A stretch of 64,000 bases of DNA from Gentiana macrophylla (taxonomy: Eukaryota > Streptophyta > Magnoliopsida > Gentianales > Gentianaceae): positions 67,854,583 through 67,918,582 of the forward strand of contig CM047808.1 of the NCBI GenBank assembly GCA_026214975.1, given 5' to 3'. Below the pieces are notes generated by a model, which worked only from the letters and a program-made list of their open reading frames with translations, made no database searches and was not told the DNA's origin. Positions 22,268-32,516 of the stretch are shown in pieces (position 1 is the stretch's first letter; every line of letters begins with the position of its first letter). The position numbers and the translations under genes are program-made.

Positions 22268-22943
22268 TAAATTTTAGTATCTCTACCTTTCGGATAAATT
22301 CTTTCGGTAATAAGCAGTTGTTGGTCCGGCGCTTCATTCATTTAAGTTGAAAATTTTATAGCCATTATTTTTTTTGATAGAATTTTATAACCATTATCAT
22401 CGGTCATCATCCTTTTAAATTATCTCTATTGGGGAATCAGGTCAATTAGTGCATAATTTTTTTTTATAAAACTTTTCTCCATTACACATAAAAAAAAATC
22501 ATTCCACATCACCAACTTACAAATCTATTCTCCACTATGCATAATCATTTTATTACCTTATAGTAGCATTGACCCTCTAATTAATATTCTATTCACTCAC
22601 ACTATAAATTTTTTTTGATTGGGAAGACTCGCACTATAAAATTAGAACTTTTATTTTTTTTTAAACCCATGTCTATTATTTTTAAACATAAATATTATAC
22701 AAAAAATTACATTACGTGCGTTCAATAATATATTGCCTCTTATCGTTCAATTTTTGTATTCGTCAACTTTGATTAGTAATTCAAAATATTTGTTCTCCAT
22801 TGCAAATAGAGTATAATGAAGATTTCTTGTTGTTGAAAATTGGTTTAAAGAATGTAATGATAAAAAATTGTTAAACTCAATTTTTATTGAAATACCAACA
22901 AAGAAAAAGGAGCCCACTTTAAACCTGTTAAATATCAGAGGTA
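22268..22943. other. Non-coding, AT-rich
   Basis: Sequence outside copia B. AT-rich with long A and T runs; open frames are short and unlike known proteins. No gene or repeat family recognised. Confidence 0.6.
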
Positions 22944-23102
22944 TTCCCTCCATTTTTTTTAAACGTCACATTTCAGATTTTTTTTATAAAATTTATCTGT
23001 CAGTTTATAATGCCAATGTAGTATTTATTATTTTTTCACATTTACGCTTCATTTTACTAATCCAAATTTTGATACAATTTTTGATACACAAGGAATGGAG
23101 GG
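22944..23102. mobile_element. Possible Stowaway-like MITE
   Basis: The element starts TTCCCTCCATT and ends AATGGAGGG, between TA dinucleotides (22942-22943, 23103-23104). Only about 9 bases of the terminal inverted repeat are clear. Confidence 0.4.
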
Positions 23103-23104
23103 TA

Positions 23105-23558
23105 ATTTTATTATTTTACATTATATTTCAGACACATTAATCACTTTCTTATTCTGTGTGATTCTTATCTCTCCGTCACTTAAAAAACCCGGAGGAAAGA
23201 GCTCTTGGCCATGTTGAAAGAGCTCATGGCTAGGCCTTACCCATAAAAAAAAACCGGAGGAGTATTGCTTTACGGAGTATGGTACCGAATAGATTGCCCC
23301 TAACCGAAATCCGAAGAAAAAACCAAACGGTGATGATAAATCCAAAGCACATCTTCATTAAATCGTAGACAACATATCTCTGTAAATACACCTTTTACAT
23401 TTTCTCTCTCTCCTTGTCACGAATGCCTCCAATGGTTGTGAACATTTTACACACTCCAGTGAGTTGCTTCAAGTAATCACAAATCTTTATCTTTTTTTTC
23501 CTATGGCCGGTCATGTGTCGCTTTTTTCATTCTTAATTTTTTTATATATATATATATA
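23105..23558. other. Non-coding
   Basis: No gene seen. A GAGCTC-rich stretch with near repeats (AAGAGCTCTTGGC, AAGAGCTCATGGC) lies at 23198-23235. Confidence 0.5.
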
Positions 23559-23819
23559 CTACATCGGTCTCAAAATATAAATTCATTTAGCATTTTAGTT
23601 TTATTCCATAACATAAGTCCAAGCTAGGAAGCATCTCTTACATCTTTCTTGTTTTACCTATTATTTATTATTTACCCACTTTTCACTAGTTTATATTAAT
23701 AACAGTCAAATGCCGTTATAGGCTTTTTAATCAAAAGTAATTATATATAACCAATTTAACCAATTTGTTTAATATGTGTGAAAAAACTTGAATGGACTTA
23801 TATTTTGGGACGGAGGTAG
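23559..23819. mobile_element. Stowaway (Tc1/mariner) MITE, 261 bp
   Basis: Terminal inverted repeats CTACATCGGTCTCAAAATAT and ATATTTTGGGACGGAGGTAG are flanked by TA on both sides (23557-23558, 23820-23821). This matches the well-known plant Stowaway end CTACCTCCGTCCCAAAATAT. AT-rich interior, no coding. Confidence 0.92.
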
Positions 23820-23821
23820 TA

Positions 23822-24471
23822 TATCTGAAAATGGCGGACTAAAGGAGTAACTAATATAAACAAACTAATGTGTTCCATATGATTGCTTAACTAATGTGTA
23901 AATGTTTAATGTTTCAGCTTGTGATTCAGCAACTGCCAGAATGGAAAGTTCACGAATGGAACTACGGAGAGCAACCACCACTGGCCCAAGAAGGAGATCC
24001 TTAAAGTCGAAAATACGTATTTGTAAAAACAAAATTGAATGGTAGTAGTTAGCGTTTTTTTTTTCCAAGAATGTGATGTGGTGCCGGCTAGAGGTTGAAA
24101 CTGAAAAATTACTTCCCTACGAAAGACAAGTCGAATTGAATCTAATAATCAGAATCATCATTCAGACTTGTTCCACCATAAAAATAATAAAACAAAAAAC
24201 ATAAAAAACTAAAATCCAAGGATATATATTTTACAAATAGAGCTCGCATAAATTTTTCTTACTTATTGGTACATGCTTTACGGCCATTTTTAAATTTTGT
24301 ATAACTAGTTAAACAAATCAAAAAAATTTATGTTTGGGCTTGATCGCGATTCTAATTTCAATTTAAACTCGAGCATTGACTTAAGAATGTATTCAAAATA
24401 TGTGGCGAGTTATTACAAGAGTTTTCCCTGTCATTGCATAAACTTCCCAAAAACGCCATAACTTATAATAA
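23822..24471. other. Non-coding
   Basis: No conserved frame or repeat recognised; AT-rich. Confidence 0.5.
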
Positions 24472-24505
24472 CTAGTGGATGTCCCCGTGCGATGCACGGG
24501 GCCCA
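24472..24505 (-). mobile_element. Helitron-like 3' terminus
   Basis: On the minus strand a perfect 8-bp hairpin CCCCGTGC-ATC-GCACGGGG (24501-24483) is followed seven bases later by CTAG (24475-24472) and then T. Hairpin plus about 11 bases plus CTRR, inserted before T, is the known Helitron 3' end. Copia E is inserted at the edge of this hairpin, so the element body would resume at 30708 and run right. I could not find the TC-type 5' end. Confidence 0.5.
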
Positions 24506-24938
24506 TGTTGGAAAATGATGGTTAAAATGGATATGTTAAATGATATGTCATATTGCCATCGCCTATTGAAACAAGTGAGTGAATGGAAAGTGTTAGTAAT
24601 AAAGGAAAATTGGAGAAACCAATGTCTCCCACATTGGAAGGAAGGAAAAGAGCAACATATATATGATGTTGTATTAGTGTAGTAGTAAGAATTTACCAAC
24701 TTTATACACCGTTTTCTCTGCGCGCGCGAGGGGGGTGCAAATCCATCCGGATTTCGGCTTGAACTTGTGTGCGAGCGCGCGTCATGCGGACACGAATGCA
24801 ACTCGATTCAAAGGCTCCCAGTGAAGGTTCGGTTTTGCAAGCTGATCCTTTATTTTTCGATCTGCAATTGTAATTCGAATTTCTTGTAATTCGTTTCTTT
24901 GTAATTTTTCTTCCGATCTTAATAAACTGTTCATAACA
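24506..24938 (+). repeat. 5' LTR of element E, internally deleted (433 bp)
   Basis: Matches 29849-30201 and then jumps to the equivalent of 30634-30707. The join is CGATCTG|CAATTG at 24858-24870. The lost part holds the promoter of the full LTR. It ends ATAACA, versus CCAACA in the other LTR. Confidence 0.85.
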
Positions 24939-25665
24939 GTTTTGTGATTCAGTTTTCCGTACTTGCAGAAAGCGATTCGAGCTGTTTGGTAAACAAGCTG
25001 GCTGAATACTTGTTTGATAAACGAGCTGTTTAGTCTCTGAACGAGCTGTTCAGTTTCTTAAACGAGCTGAATTCAAACAAGCTGTTTAGTTTATTAAACG
25101 AGCTGATTATTAAAACCAAGCTGTTTTGGGTTTAAAACGACAGTGGTTCAATAAAACGAGTTCTAAACGAATCATTTGTTTAATTGATTATAGTTCAATT
25201 AAAAAATTGTTCTACAAATTGTTGAAAGGAAATTTAATCAACCATATCTGCAATAGTTCAAGCTGTTTTATTGAATTACAAATTGATTAAATTTCCTTTC
25301 AACAATTTGTAGAACAATTTTTTAATTGAACTATAATCAATTAAACAAATGATTCGTTTAGAACTCGTTTTATTGAACCAATCGCTTTAAACCCAAAACA
25401 AATGGTTTTAATAATCACTTCGTTTAATAAACTAAACGACTTGTTTGAATTCACTTCGTTTAAAAACTGAATAAATTGTTCGTAGAGTAAATACTTCGTT
25501 TATCAAACAAGTATTCACCAAACTTGTTTACCAAAACAAACTCGAATCGCTTTCTTCAAGTACGGAAAACTGAATCACAAAACTGTTATGAACAGTTTAT
25601 TAAGATCGGAAGAAAAATTACAAAGAAACGAATAACAAGAAATTCGAATTACAATTGCAGATCGA
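24857..25665. repeat. Large inverted repeat (two ~385-bp arms, 41-bp spacer)
   Basis: Arm 24857-25241 is repeated in inverse at 25283-25665; the centre is 25242-25282. Arm ends are TCGATCTGCAATTG and CAATTGCAGATCGA, so both arms include the deletion join of the 5' LTR. Much of the arms is perfectly paired. The mismatches cluster where the left arm reads AGCTG (eight places). It covers the LTR end and the place where the primer site and the gag N-terminus should be. Confidence 0.9.
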
Positions 25666-26243
25666 ATGCAAAAGAATTGTGGGAGGCACTAGATAAAAAG
25701 TATAGAACCGAAGATGCAGGTACAAAGAAATTTGTCGTTGGCAGGTTCTTGGAGTACAAGATGGTGGACTCTAGACCACTCATGGAACAAGTGGAAGAAT
25801 TTCAGTTGATTCTTCACGAGATTCAAGCTGAAAAGATGGAGCTTAGTGAAACTTTCCAAGTCGCTTGTGTTATTGAGAAATTACCAAATGCGTGGAAAGA
25901 TTTCAAGAATTACCTGAAGCATAAGCGAAAGGAAATGAGCATGGAAGATCTTATTGTTAGGCTTCGTATTGAAGATGACAATAAGAAGTCTGATAAATGA
26001 GGAAATTACTCTCAGAATCTTGCAAGGGCCAACGTGGTAGAACATGGCCAAAGCTCGAAAAAGAACAAGTTTGTTAAGAAATAAAAAATGGGACCAAAAG
26101 CTAAATTGGGACCGAAAGGTGGCATTGAAAAACCTAAGTTCCAAGGGAAATGTTTCAATTGTGACAAGATTGGTCACAAATCTGCTGATTGCAAGCTACC
26201 AAAGAAGAAGGTTTTAGAAGCAAATATTGCTCAAGGCATGGAA
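25666..26243 (+). pseudogene. Element E gag, N-terminus missing
   Basis: An open frame from 25524 has its first ~48 codons inside the inverted repeat (not gag). True gag starts at NAKELWEALDKKYRTEDAG (about 25668) and runs through AGTKKFVVGRFLEYKMVD, a MEQVEEFQLILHEI helix and LPNAWKDFKNYLKHKRKEM, the copia gag (UBN2-type) fold. A TGA at 25998 and a TAA at 26082 interrupt it. The CCHC knuckle CFNCDKIGHKSADC (26151-26192) is intact. About 70-100 residues of a normal gag start are absent, removed when the inverted repeat formed. Confidence 0.85.
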
Positions 26244-27600
26244 GAGATTGATCTTTGTGCCGTTGTGTCTGAAGTGAACATGGTGGATTCAAATCCTAGA
26301 GAACGGTGGGTAGACACAGGAGCTACAAGGCACATATGCTCTGACATGGAAGTGTTTACTACGTTCGAGTCAGTTCAAGGTAATGAGACTTTGTTCATGG
26401 GAACTCGGCTACTTCGCTATATCCGGAAAGGAGAAGTGATTCTCAAGATGACTTCGGCAAGCATCTAACTCAAGAATGTGCTATATGTCCCGGATATGCG
26501 TAAGAATCTGGTGTCTGGAGTGCTATTGAATAAGAATGGCTTCCGTCTTGTTTTAGAGTCCGACAAGTTTACTTTAACCAAGAGTGGTATGTATGTCGGT
26601 AAGGGGTATGCATGTAATGGCATGGTCAAGCTAAATGTAATGGCTGTTAGGCTAAACAATATCAATAATAATATTCCTGGTTCTGCTTACTTGGTTGAGT
26701 CACATTCCTTATGGCATGGTAGACTAGGACATGTTAATTACGATTCCCTGCGTAGATTAATAAGTCTAAAATATATCCCCAAATTCGAAATTGATAAAGA
26801 ACATAAGTGTGAAACTTGTGTTGAAGCGAAATTAACAAGAGCGTCCTTTCAAAATGTTGAAAGAAATACGCAACCACTCGAACTAATACATAGCGACGTG
26901 TGTGATCTTGAAATTGTGCAATCGAGAGGCGGAAATAATTATTTTATTACCTTTATCGATGACTGCACTAAATATTGCTATGTATACTTGTTAAAAGGAA
27001 AATATGAAGCGATAGATAAATTTATTCTATTCGTAAAAGAAGTTGAGAATCAACATGGAAAAAGATCAAAATACTCTCGGCGATTGAGGTGGTGAATATT
27101 TGGCACCACTAAGTGATTTTTGTGCCGAACATGGGATTATTCATGAAATAACCACGCCATGGTCACCACGATCGAACGGAGTTGCTGAAAGGAAAAATCG
27201 AACATTGAAAGAAATGATGAATTCAATGTTGTTGAGTTCAGAGTATCACAAAACTTGTGGGGAAGCTATCCTTTCTAGTAATTATCTTTTAAATAAGATA
27301 CCCGAAAGAAACAAGAGAAAACTCCTTATGAATCGTGGAAAGGTAAACCACCTTCTTACAAATACTTGAAAGTGTGGGGGTGCCTTGCAAAGGTGCTCGT
27401 ATACTACACCCAAAGTAGTAAAGATAGGATCAAAAAGCGTTGATTGTATATTCATTGGATATGCACACAACAAGAGTGCTTATCGATTTCTTGTGTATAA
27501 GTCGATAATCTGAAATACATAAAAATACGATAATGGAATCGAAATGCATCATCATTTTTGAGAGAATGTATTTCCGGCTAAAACAAATGAACCTAGTTCA
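26244..27600 (+). pseudogene. Element E protease and integrase
   Basis: Protease: RWVDTGATRHICSDM with the catalytic Asp near 26313; a stop follows at 26466. The same frame resumes with the prefixed domain (VLYVPDMRKNLVSGVLL) and the integrase zinc region (LWHGRLGHVN ... CETCVEAK). The first catalytic Asp is in LIHSDVCD. Near 27080 a frameshift and a TGA directly after the second Asp break the core; it goes on as PLSDFCAEHGII and SNGVAERKNRTLKEMM with the Glu (27100-27369). A further shift lies near 27330. The gene cannot give a full integrase. Confidence 0.87.
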
Positions 27601-27729
27601 TTAAAGCGTGTTCATGTTCAGGAACACCCTTCTGAACAAGTAAATGAAGAAGAGCCAACTGAGGTTGAGCCAAGAAGAAGCAAGAGGTCGAGGACTGAAA
27701 AATCTTTTGGTGAAGATTTTATCATTTAT

Positions 27730-28560
27730 ATGATAGAGACAGACCCTCAAAGCTTTAAAGAAGCGACAACTTCTTCTGAAGGTCCAATGTGGAAAGAAGC
27801 AATAAATAGTGAAATAGACTCTATATTGCAAAATCATACTTGGGAGTTAGTTGATCTACCTCCAGGATGTAAGCCACTAGGATCAAAATGGATCTTTAAG
27901 AGGAAAATGAAACCTGATGGATCTATTGATAAATATAAGGCCAGACTAGTAATAAAAGGTTATAGTCAAAAAGAAGGTCTTGATTATTTTGACACATCTC
28001 CAAAGGATTTAGAATAACTTCCATTAGGATGGTACTTGCTATAGCCGCTTTGCGTAATTTAGAAGTACATCAAATGGATGTGAAAACCGCTTTCTTAAAT
28101 GGAGATTTAGAAGAAGAAATCTACATGGAACAACCTGAGGGTTTTTCTAGTCCAGGACAATATAAGAAAGTGTGTGAATTTGTTAAGTCATTATATGGCT
28201 TAAAACAAGCACCAAAACAATGGCATCAAAAGTTTGATCATGTTATGCTTGAAAAAGGGTTCGAAACCAATGAATGTGATAAATGTATTTACATGAAAGA
28301 AACAAAAGATGGCTATGTCATCTTATGTCTTTATGTGGATAACATGCTGATAGTTGGTAGTAATGATAAGATGATCAAATCTACCAAAGATATGTAAAAC
28401 GCCAGATTTGAAATGAAAGATATGGGTTTGGAAGAGATGATATTGGGAATTAGAATTACAAGAAATTCTAATGGTCTCATTTTGAGTCAATATAATTATA
28501 TTGATAAAATCCTGGAAAAATTCAATAAAGATGACTCAAATGAAGCTAGGACTCCAATAG
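27730..28560 (+). pseudogene. Element E reverse transcriptase
   Basis: Starts in EAINSEIDSILQNHTWELVD and KWIFKRKMKPDGSIDKYKAR, then a frameshift and stop near 28017, then MVLAIAALRNLEVHQMDVKT with the first catalytic Asp and SLYGLKQAPKQWHQKFD. The active-site box YVDD is YVDN here (codon 28341-28343 AAC), so the second catalytic Asp is lost. A TAA at 28395 splits the rest ([17 protein letters not shown]). Confidence 0.9.
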
Positions 28561-29279
28561 ATCAAAGTCAACCTTTGTTCAAAAACAAAGGTGAGGGTGT
28601 ATCTCAATTAGAGTACGCAAGGATCATTGGAAGTCTAATGTACTTAATGAGTTGTACTATACCGGATATCGCTTACGCTTTTGGCAAGCTAAGTAGATAT
28701 ACTAGTAATCCAAGTCATGAACATTGGAAAGCTATAGTGAGGTTACTGAGATACTTAAGATATACTCGTAAGTATGGCCTTCACTATACAAGAGAACCAA
28801 TTGTTATAGAAAGATATACTAATGCAAATTGGATTTCAGATTCAAAGGATTCAAAATCCACAAGTGGCTTTGTATTCACGTTAGGCGGTGGAGCCATGTC
28901 TTGGAAATCTTCCAAACAAACCGTGATAACTAGATCCATAATGGAATCTGAGTTTGTGGCATTGGATAAATGTGGGGAGAGGCAGAATGGTTGCATCAAT
29001 TCCTAGAGGATATTCCTCAATGGCCGGGCTTGCCCGAGAATATGTATTCACTGTGATACAATTAGTGTGATTGGAAGAGCACAGAATATAATGTATAATG
29101 GTAAGTCTAGGCACATACGCCGAAGACATAATTCTATTAGACAACTACTCTCAACTGGTACGATTACCTTAGACTATGTTAAGTCAGAGGATAATCTTGC
29201 GGATCCTCTAACCAAAGGGTTAAATAGAGAGGTAGTTGCTAAATCATCAAGAGGAATGAGACTAAAGCCCATGGATTAA
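28561..29279 (+). pseudogene. Element E RNase H
   Basis: Runs from [20 protein letters not shown] through [20 protein letters not shown] and [14 protein letters not shown]. The first acidic residue of RNase H, usually in YTDA, is Asn (YTNANW, codon 28821-28823). A frameshift after 28975 leads to CINS and stop; the proper frame returns in MYNGKSRHIRRRHNSIRQLL and EDNLADPLTKGLNREVV (29067-29279). This is the normal C-terminus of copia pol. Confidence 0.9.
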
Positions 29280-29848
29280 AAATTTTGCGAAGGAAAACCC
29301 AACATTGTAGATTGGAGATCCCAAGATCTTGGTTGAATGGGAAAACCTAATTGCCGATGTAAAGTCAATGTGAGGGGTAACCCTCAAGCTCATTCCTAAG
29401 ATGAAGAAACAGTGAGATTGAACGAGGATAAGCTCACAGAAGAGCTTTTAATGATTTGTGTAAGAAGAATATTTTGAGAAAATTCAATTACAGAATCACC
29501 TATGTAAGAGAGAAGAGGGCGCTTCAAAGGGGAATTGTGAGGGCGCAATTCTTAGAAACTCTTCTTGAACCAGAACTGATGATGTCCACGGCCAAAATGG
29601 ACATAACCGCAAGAACCTATGTTGATAGGTAGATGCAGTGTGGTTGATATGTCATCATTTACATCAACGGCAGAATAGTTCAAGGACATCGCGTTTACTA
29701 GTCAGCCAGTAAAGTAAACATATTTAATCAAGGGAAGGTTCAAAGGGTCACACCTACCTATCCTATGCATTGATCTACCGCCGAACTCTCAATTTCATTC
29801 TTAGAGCCTTTTCTAGGGTTTAAACACTACTCCATTCATGTGGGGGAT
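29280..29848 (+). other. Element E 3' untranslated region and polypurine tract
   Basis: No coding sequence. It ends in the purine tract GTGGGGGAT directly before the 3' LTR. Confidence 0.7.
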
Positions 29849-30707
29849 TGTTGGAAAATGATGGTTAAAATGGATATGTTAAATGATATGTCATATTGGG
29901 CCTAAGTGGTGAATGGAAAGTGTTAGTAATAAAGGGAAAATTGGAGAAACCAATTTCTCCCACATTTGAAGGAAGGAAGGAAAAGAGCCAACATATATAT
30001 GATGTTGTATTAGTGTAGTGGTAAGAATTTACCAACTTTATACACCATTCTCTACGCGCGGGCGTAGGGGTGTGCAAATCCATCCGGATTTCGGCTTGAA
30101 CTTGTGTGCGAGCGCGCGTCATGCGGACACGAATGCAACTCGATTCAAAGGCTCCCAATGAAGGTTCGGTTTTGCAACCTGATCCTTTATTTTTCGATCT
30201 GAATACTGATAAGTTCAGAGACCTTCCAACTGACAACACTTATTGCATCTGCTGCTGCTGTGCCTGTTCCATTTCCTGCTGTAATGACATTCAATACGAG
30301 CTGAGGCTGTTCCACTTCGTATTCCATCAGTTCCCAGCTCTTCTCTACATGATAAAGCCTATATAAATAGACTTCTTGTTCAGTTCTTAATACCTGAATA
30401 CACCAGCAATCTGCTCCTTCTTACTTCTTTTCTACATGAAAACTGAGAGTTCAAACTACAAGGTTCTTAAGCAATTGAAGGCGTTGTGCTTCCTGTCATT
30501 GCTATCCGTTCTATCCTGGGAGATTAACGTCCCGCTGAAGCTCACGGCACACGAAGGTGAGGGGACGAATTAGTCTTAAGGAAACTGTGTGCAACACAGG
30601 GCTCGGATCATATATCTTTTTTCGTTTTCTTTGCAATTGTAATTCGAATTTGTTGTTATTCGTTTCTTTGTAATTTTTCTTTCGTTTTTGAATAAGATTG
30701 TCCAACA
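29849..30707 (+). repeat. 3' LTR of element E (859 bp)
   Basis: TGTTGG ... CCAACA. The full-length copy, with TATAAATA at 30362-30369. Shares CGGATTTCGGCTTGAACTTG and GTGCGAGCGCGCGTCATGCG blocks with the 5' copy. Confidence 0.92.
30362..30369 (+). promoter_or_regulatory. TATA box of element E 3' LTR
   Basis: TATAAATA, in the segment deleted from the 5' LTR. As the only promoter of the element, it points outward into 30400-32500. Confidence 0.6.
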
Positions 30708-30712
30708 GCCCA

Positions 30713-32516
30713 CTCATGTTTATTTTGATTTTAATAACCGTAGTGATGTCTGGAATAGTAAGAAAAAGAAGATGCAAACTGAAATTAAATGGATCATTAC
30801 AGAAGGTGAATCCTAAGAATTAAATGGAAACTTAGTAGAAGGAAATACAATAACAAAGCCATGATACATATTCCGTAAAAAATAGCTACAAAAACTGTTT
30901 ACCTCAAAGTGATTCTTATCGTAAGATAATTAATTCTTTTAACAGCTGATAGACTCTGCAGTGTACTATTAAGAAGCAATTCAAAGTAAACACAAGCCAA
31001 ATTTAATACATACATTCTATTATGGTTGTTCAGTGGGCATGGTCTCAATAGGGAAGTTATCGGGTGCATCCGCCATATGTGGAATGCACCCATGTGGCAA
31101 AATATACACCTTTTATTTTTAAACAGAATTCAAACTGTGATCCAGATTTGTTTAACAGTCGATTCGGTGTATGTGTACCACATAAAAACTTCCAATCTCA
31201 ACAATGCAGTGAAAACGTTTCATAGGCCTGAAACACAAATGGACACATGTTATGCGAAGTACATAATGTGTATTTAACATGTCCATAAGCAGTTGGAATT
31301 TCCACAGCTTCCAGCATCCAAGAAGAGGAATGTCATCTTGTAGTCAAGGCCCCCGACAAATCTGACGGTGAAATAAGCCCCGACAGAACCACATATGTTG
31401 TATTCTGTACAAAAACCGGAGTAAACATTTAAAGTTTGATGACACTTAAAGGATAAAAAAAATATTAAAAAAATCATAAAACACAATCCGAAATAGCCAT
31501 ATATTATAGTATTGGTGATTCTGCCAACATTCACTGATTTGTTAACTGTTTACTGCGAAAGAATATTTTGTGCCATAAGGTTTAGCCATAATCAGCCAAT
31601 AAACAAGCACATGTATCACAAGAAATTAACACGTACGAAGTGTCATTTCACCTAGAGTCATCCTAATAAGAAGTTAAAAGAAGGAAAATTCAACTCACAA
31701 CTAATCTCTGAAACCATGAAATTCTAGAATACTAAACTATCAAAGACCATGTTATCACTGCAATCTACCATTAGGTTATACGTTAAATGTTAATGGAAGC
31801 ATTCTCAAGGTGGACATGTCATATAAAGTAGCCGAAGCTTCTGGTGAAGCTTATACACAAATCAAGTATAAAAACTATTAGTTGAAACCACAAACAATCA
31901 CTATTTTGAAACTACAAACAATACTCACCATTAAGCTGGTTTGCGTAAACTCCTCTTCCAAGTTGGTTTGCCGAGCCTGAGTTATTCGCCATGCCACAAC
32001 ATCTAGTTGAGAATGTTAGTCTTATGCACTATCAAATTCATGGTAAAGTTACCTCGATGTCGAATAATAGTTAAAATAGGCAGCAGAAAAAGTTGAGCGA
32101 AGATAATATAGCTACCTTTTAAACACAACAACACCACACCTTAAGAGAGTGTAAGAGGGCATAACCTAACATATTCAATAAACATGTCAGGAAACAACTT
32201 TTTTAGTTGTCCCATGTCTGTTTAAAAATAGACATATTTGATAAGCTACGTTTTTATTAGTCTCATAATTTCAGTGAAATCAAACATAAATCACTGTTGG
32301 TAACTTTTTATTTTCGGTAAAAGCATACGTATATGAGCAATACAAAGTAGAATGCAATGATAAACGTATCGGATACCATATATAGTATCAAGAATCTTAG
32401 ATATCTTAAGAGAGAAACACACAGCCTGTTAAAACCACTATTATTGCAAACGTTCTTTCTAATTTCAACTAAGACCAGTTGAAAATAGAATTTGTAGCCG
32501 TCTTCCAAACACAATA
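30713..32516. other. Mostly non-coding, possible Helitron interior
   Basis: Follows the target copy of element E and would be the continuation of the Helitron-like end at 24472. No Rep/helicase motif was found. It contains the two-exon minus-strand candidate described separately. It ends at the LTR of element F. Confidence 0.45.
31274..31992 (-). CDS. Hypothetical two-exon small gene or captured gene fragment
   Basis: On the minus strand an ATG at 31992 opens MANNSGSANQLGRGVYANQL and meets a good donor (AATG|GTGAGT) at 31929|31928. A pyrimidine-rich stretch ending TTTTTGTACAG gives an acceptor at 31405, and the second exon (31404-31274) continues in frame through ICGSVGAYFTVRFVGGLDY and FLFLDAGSCGNSNCLWTC to TAA. 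Exon lengths (64 and 131 nt) keep the phase; the product would be 64 residues, small and Cys-containing. I do not recognise the family. It may be a gene fragment carried by a Helitron, or a chance pairing of splice signals. Confidence 0.3.

Larger units (their letters stand above)
24506..30707 (+). mobile_element. Copia element E, with truncated 5' LTR and internal palindrome
   Basis: LTRs start TGTTGGAAAATG at 24506 and 29849; target copies GCCCA at 24501-24505 and 30708-30712 fix both ends. Order on the plus strand: 5' LTR, large inverted repeat, gag, protease, integrase, RT, RNase H, polypurine tract (GTGGGGGAT, 29840-29848), 3' LTR. The 5' LTR lacks about 430 bases that the 3' LTR has, including its TATA box. 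The primer site and gag start are missing, replaced by the inverted repeat. Confidence 0.93.

Noticed and set aside
23559..23819. Host gene fragment in the region 22268-24471
   Set aside because: The best structured part is a Stowaway MITE; no conserved frame was seen elsewhere in the interval.
25524..26000. 158-codon frame of element E as a complete gag with its own start
   Set aside because: The first ~48 codons are encoded by the right palindrome arm (inverted LTR/leader sequence) and have no gag similarity.
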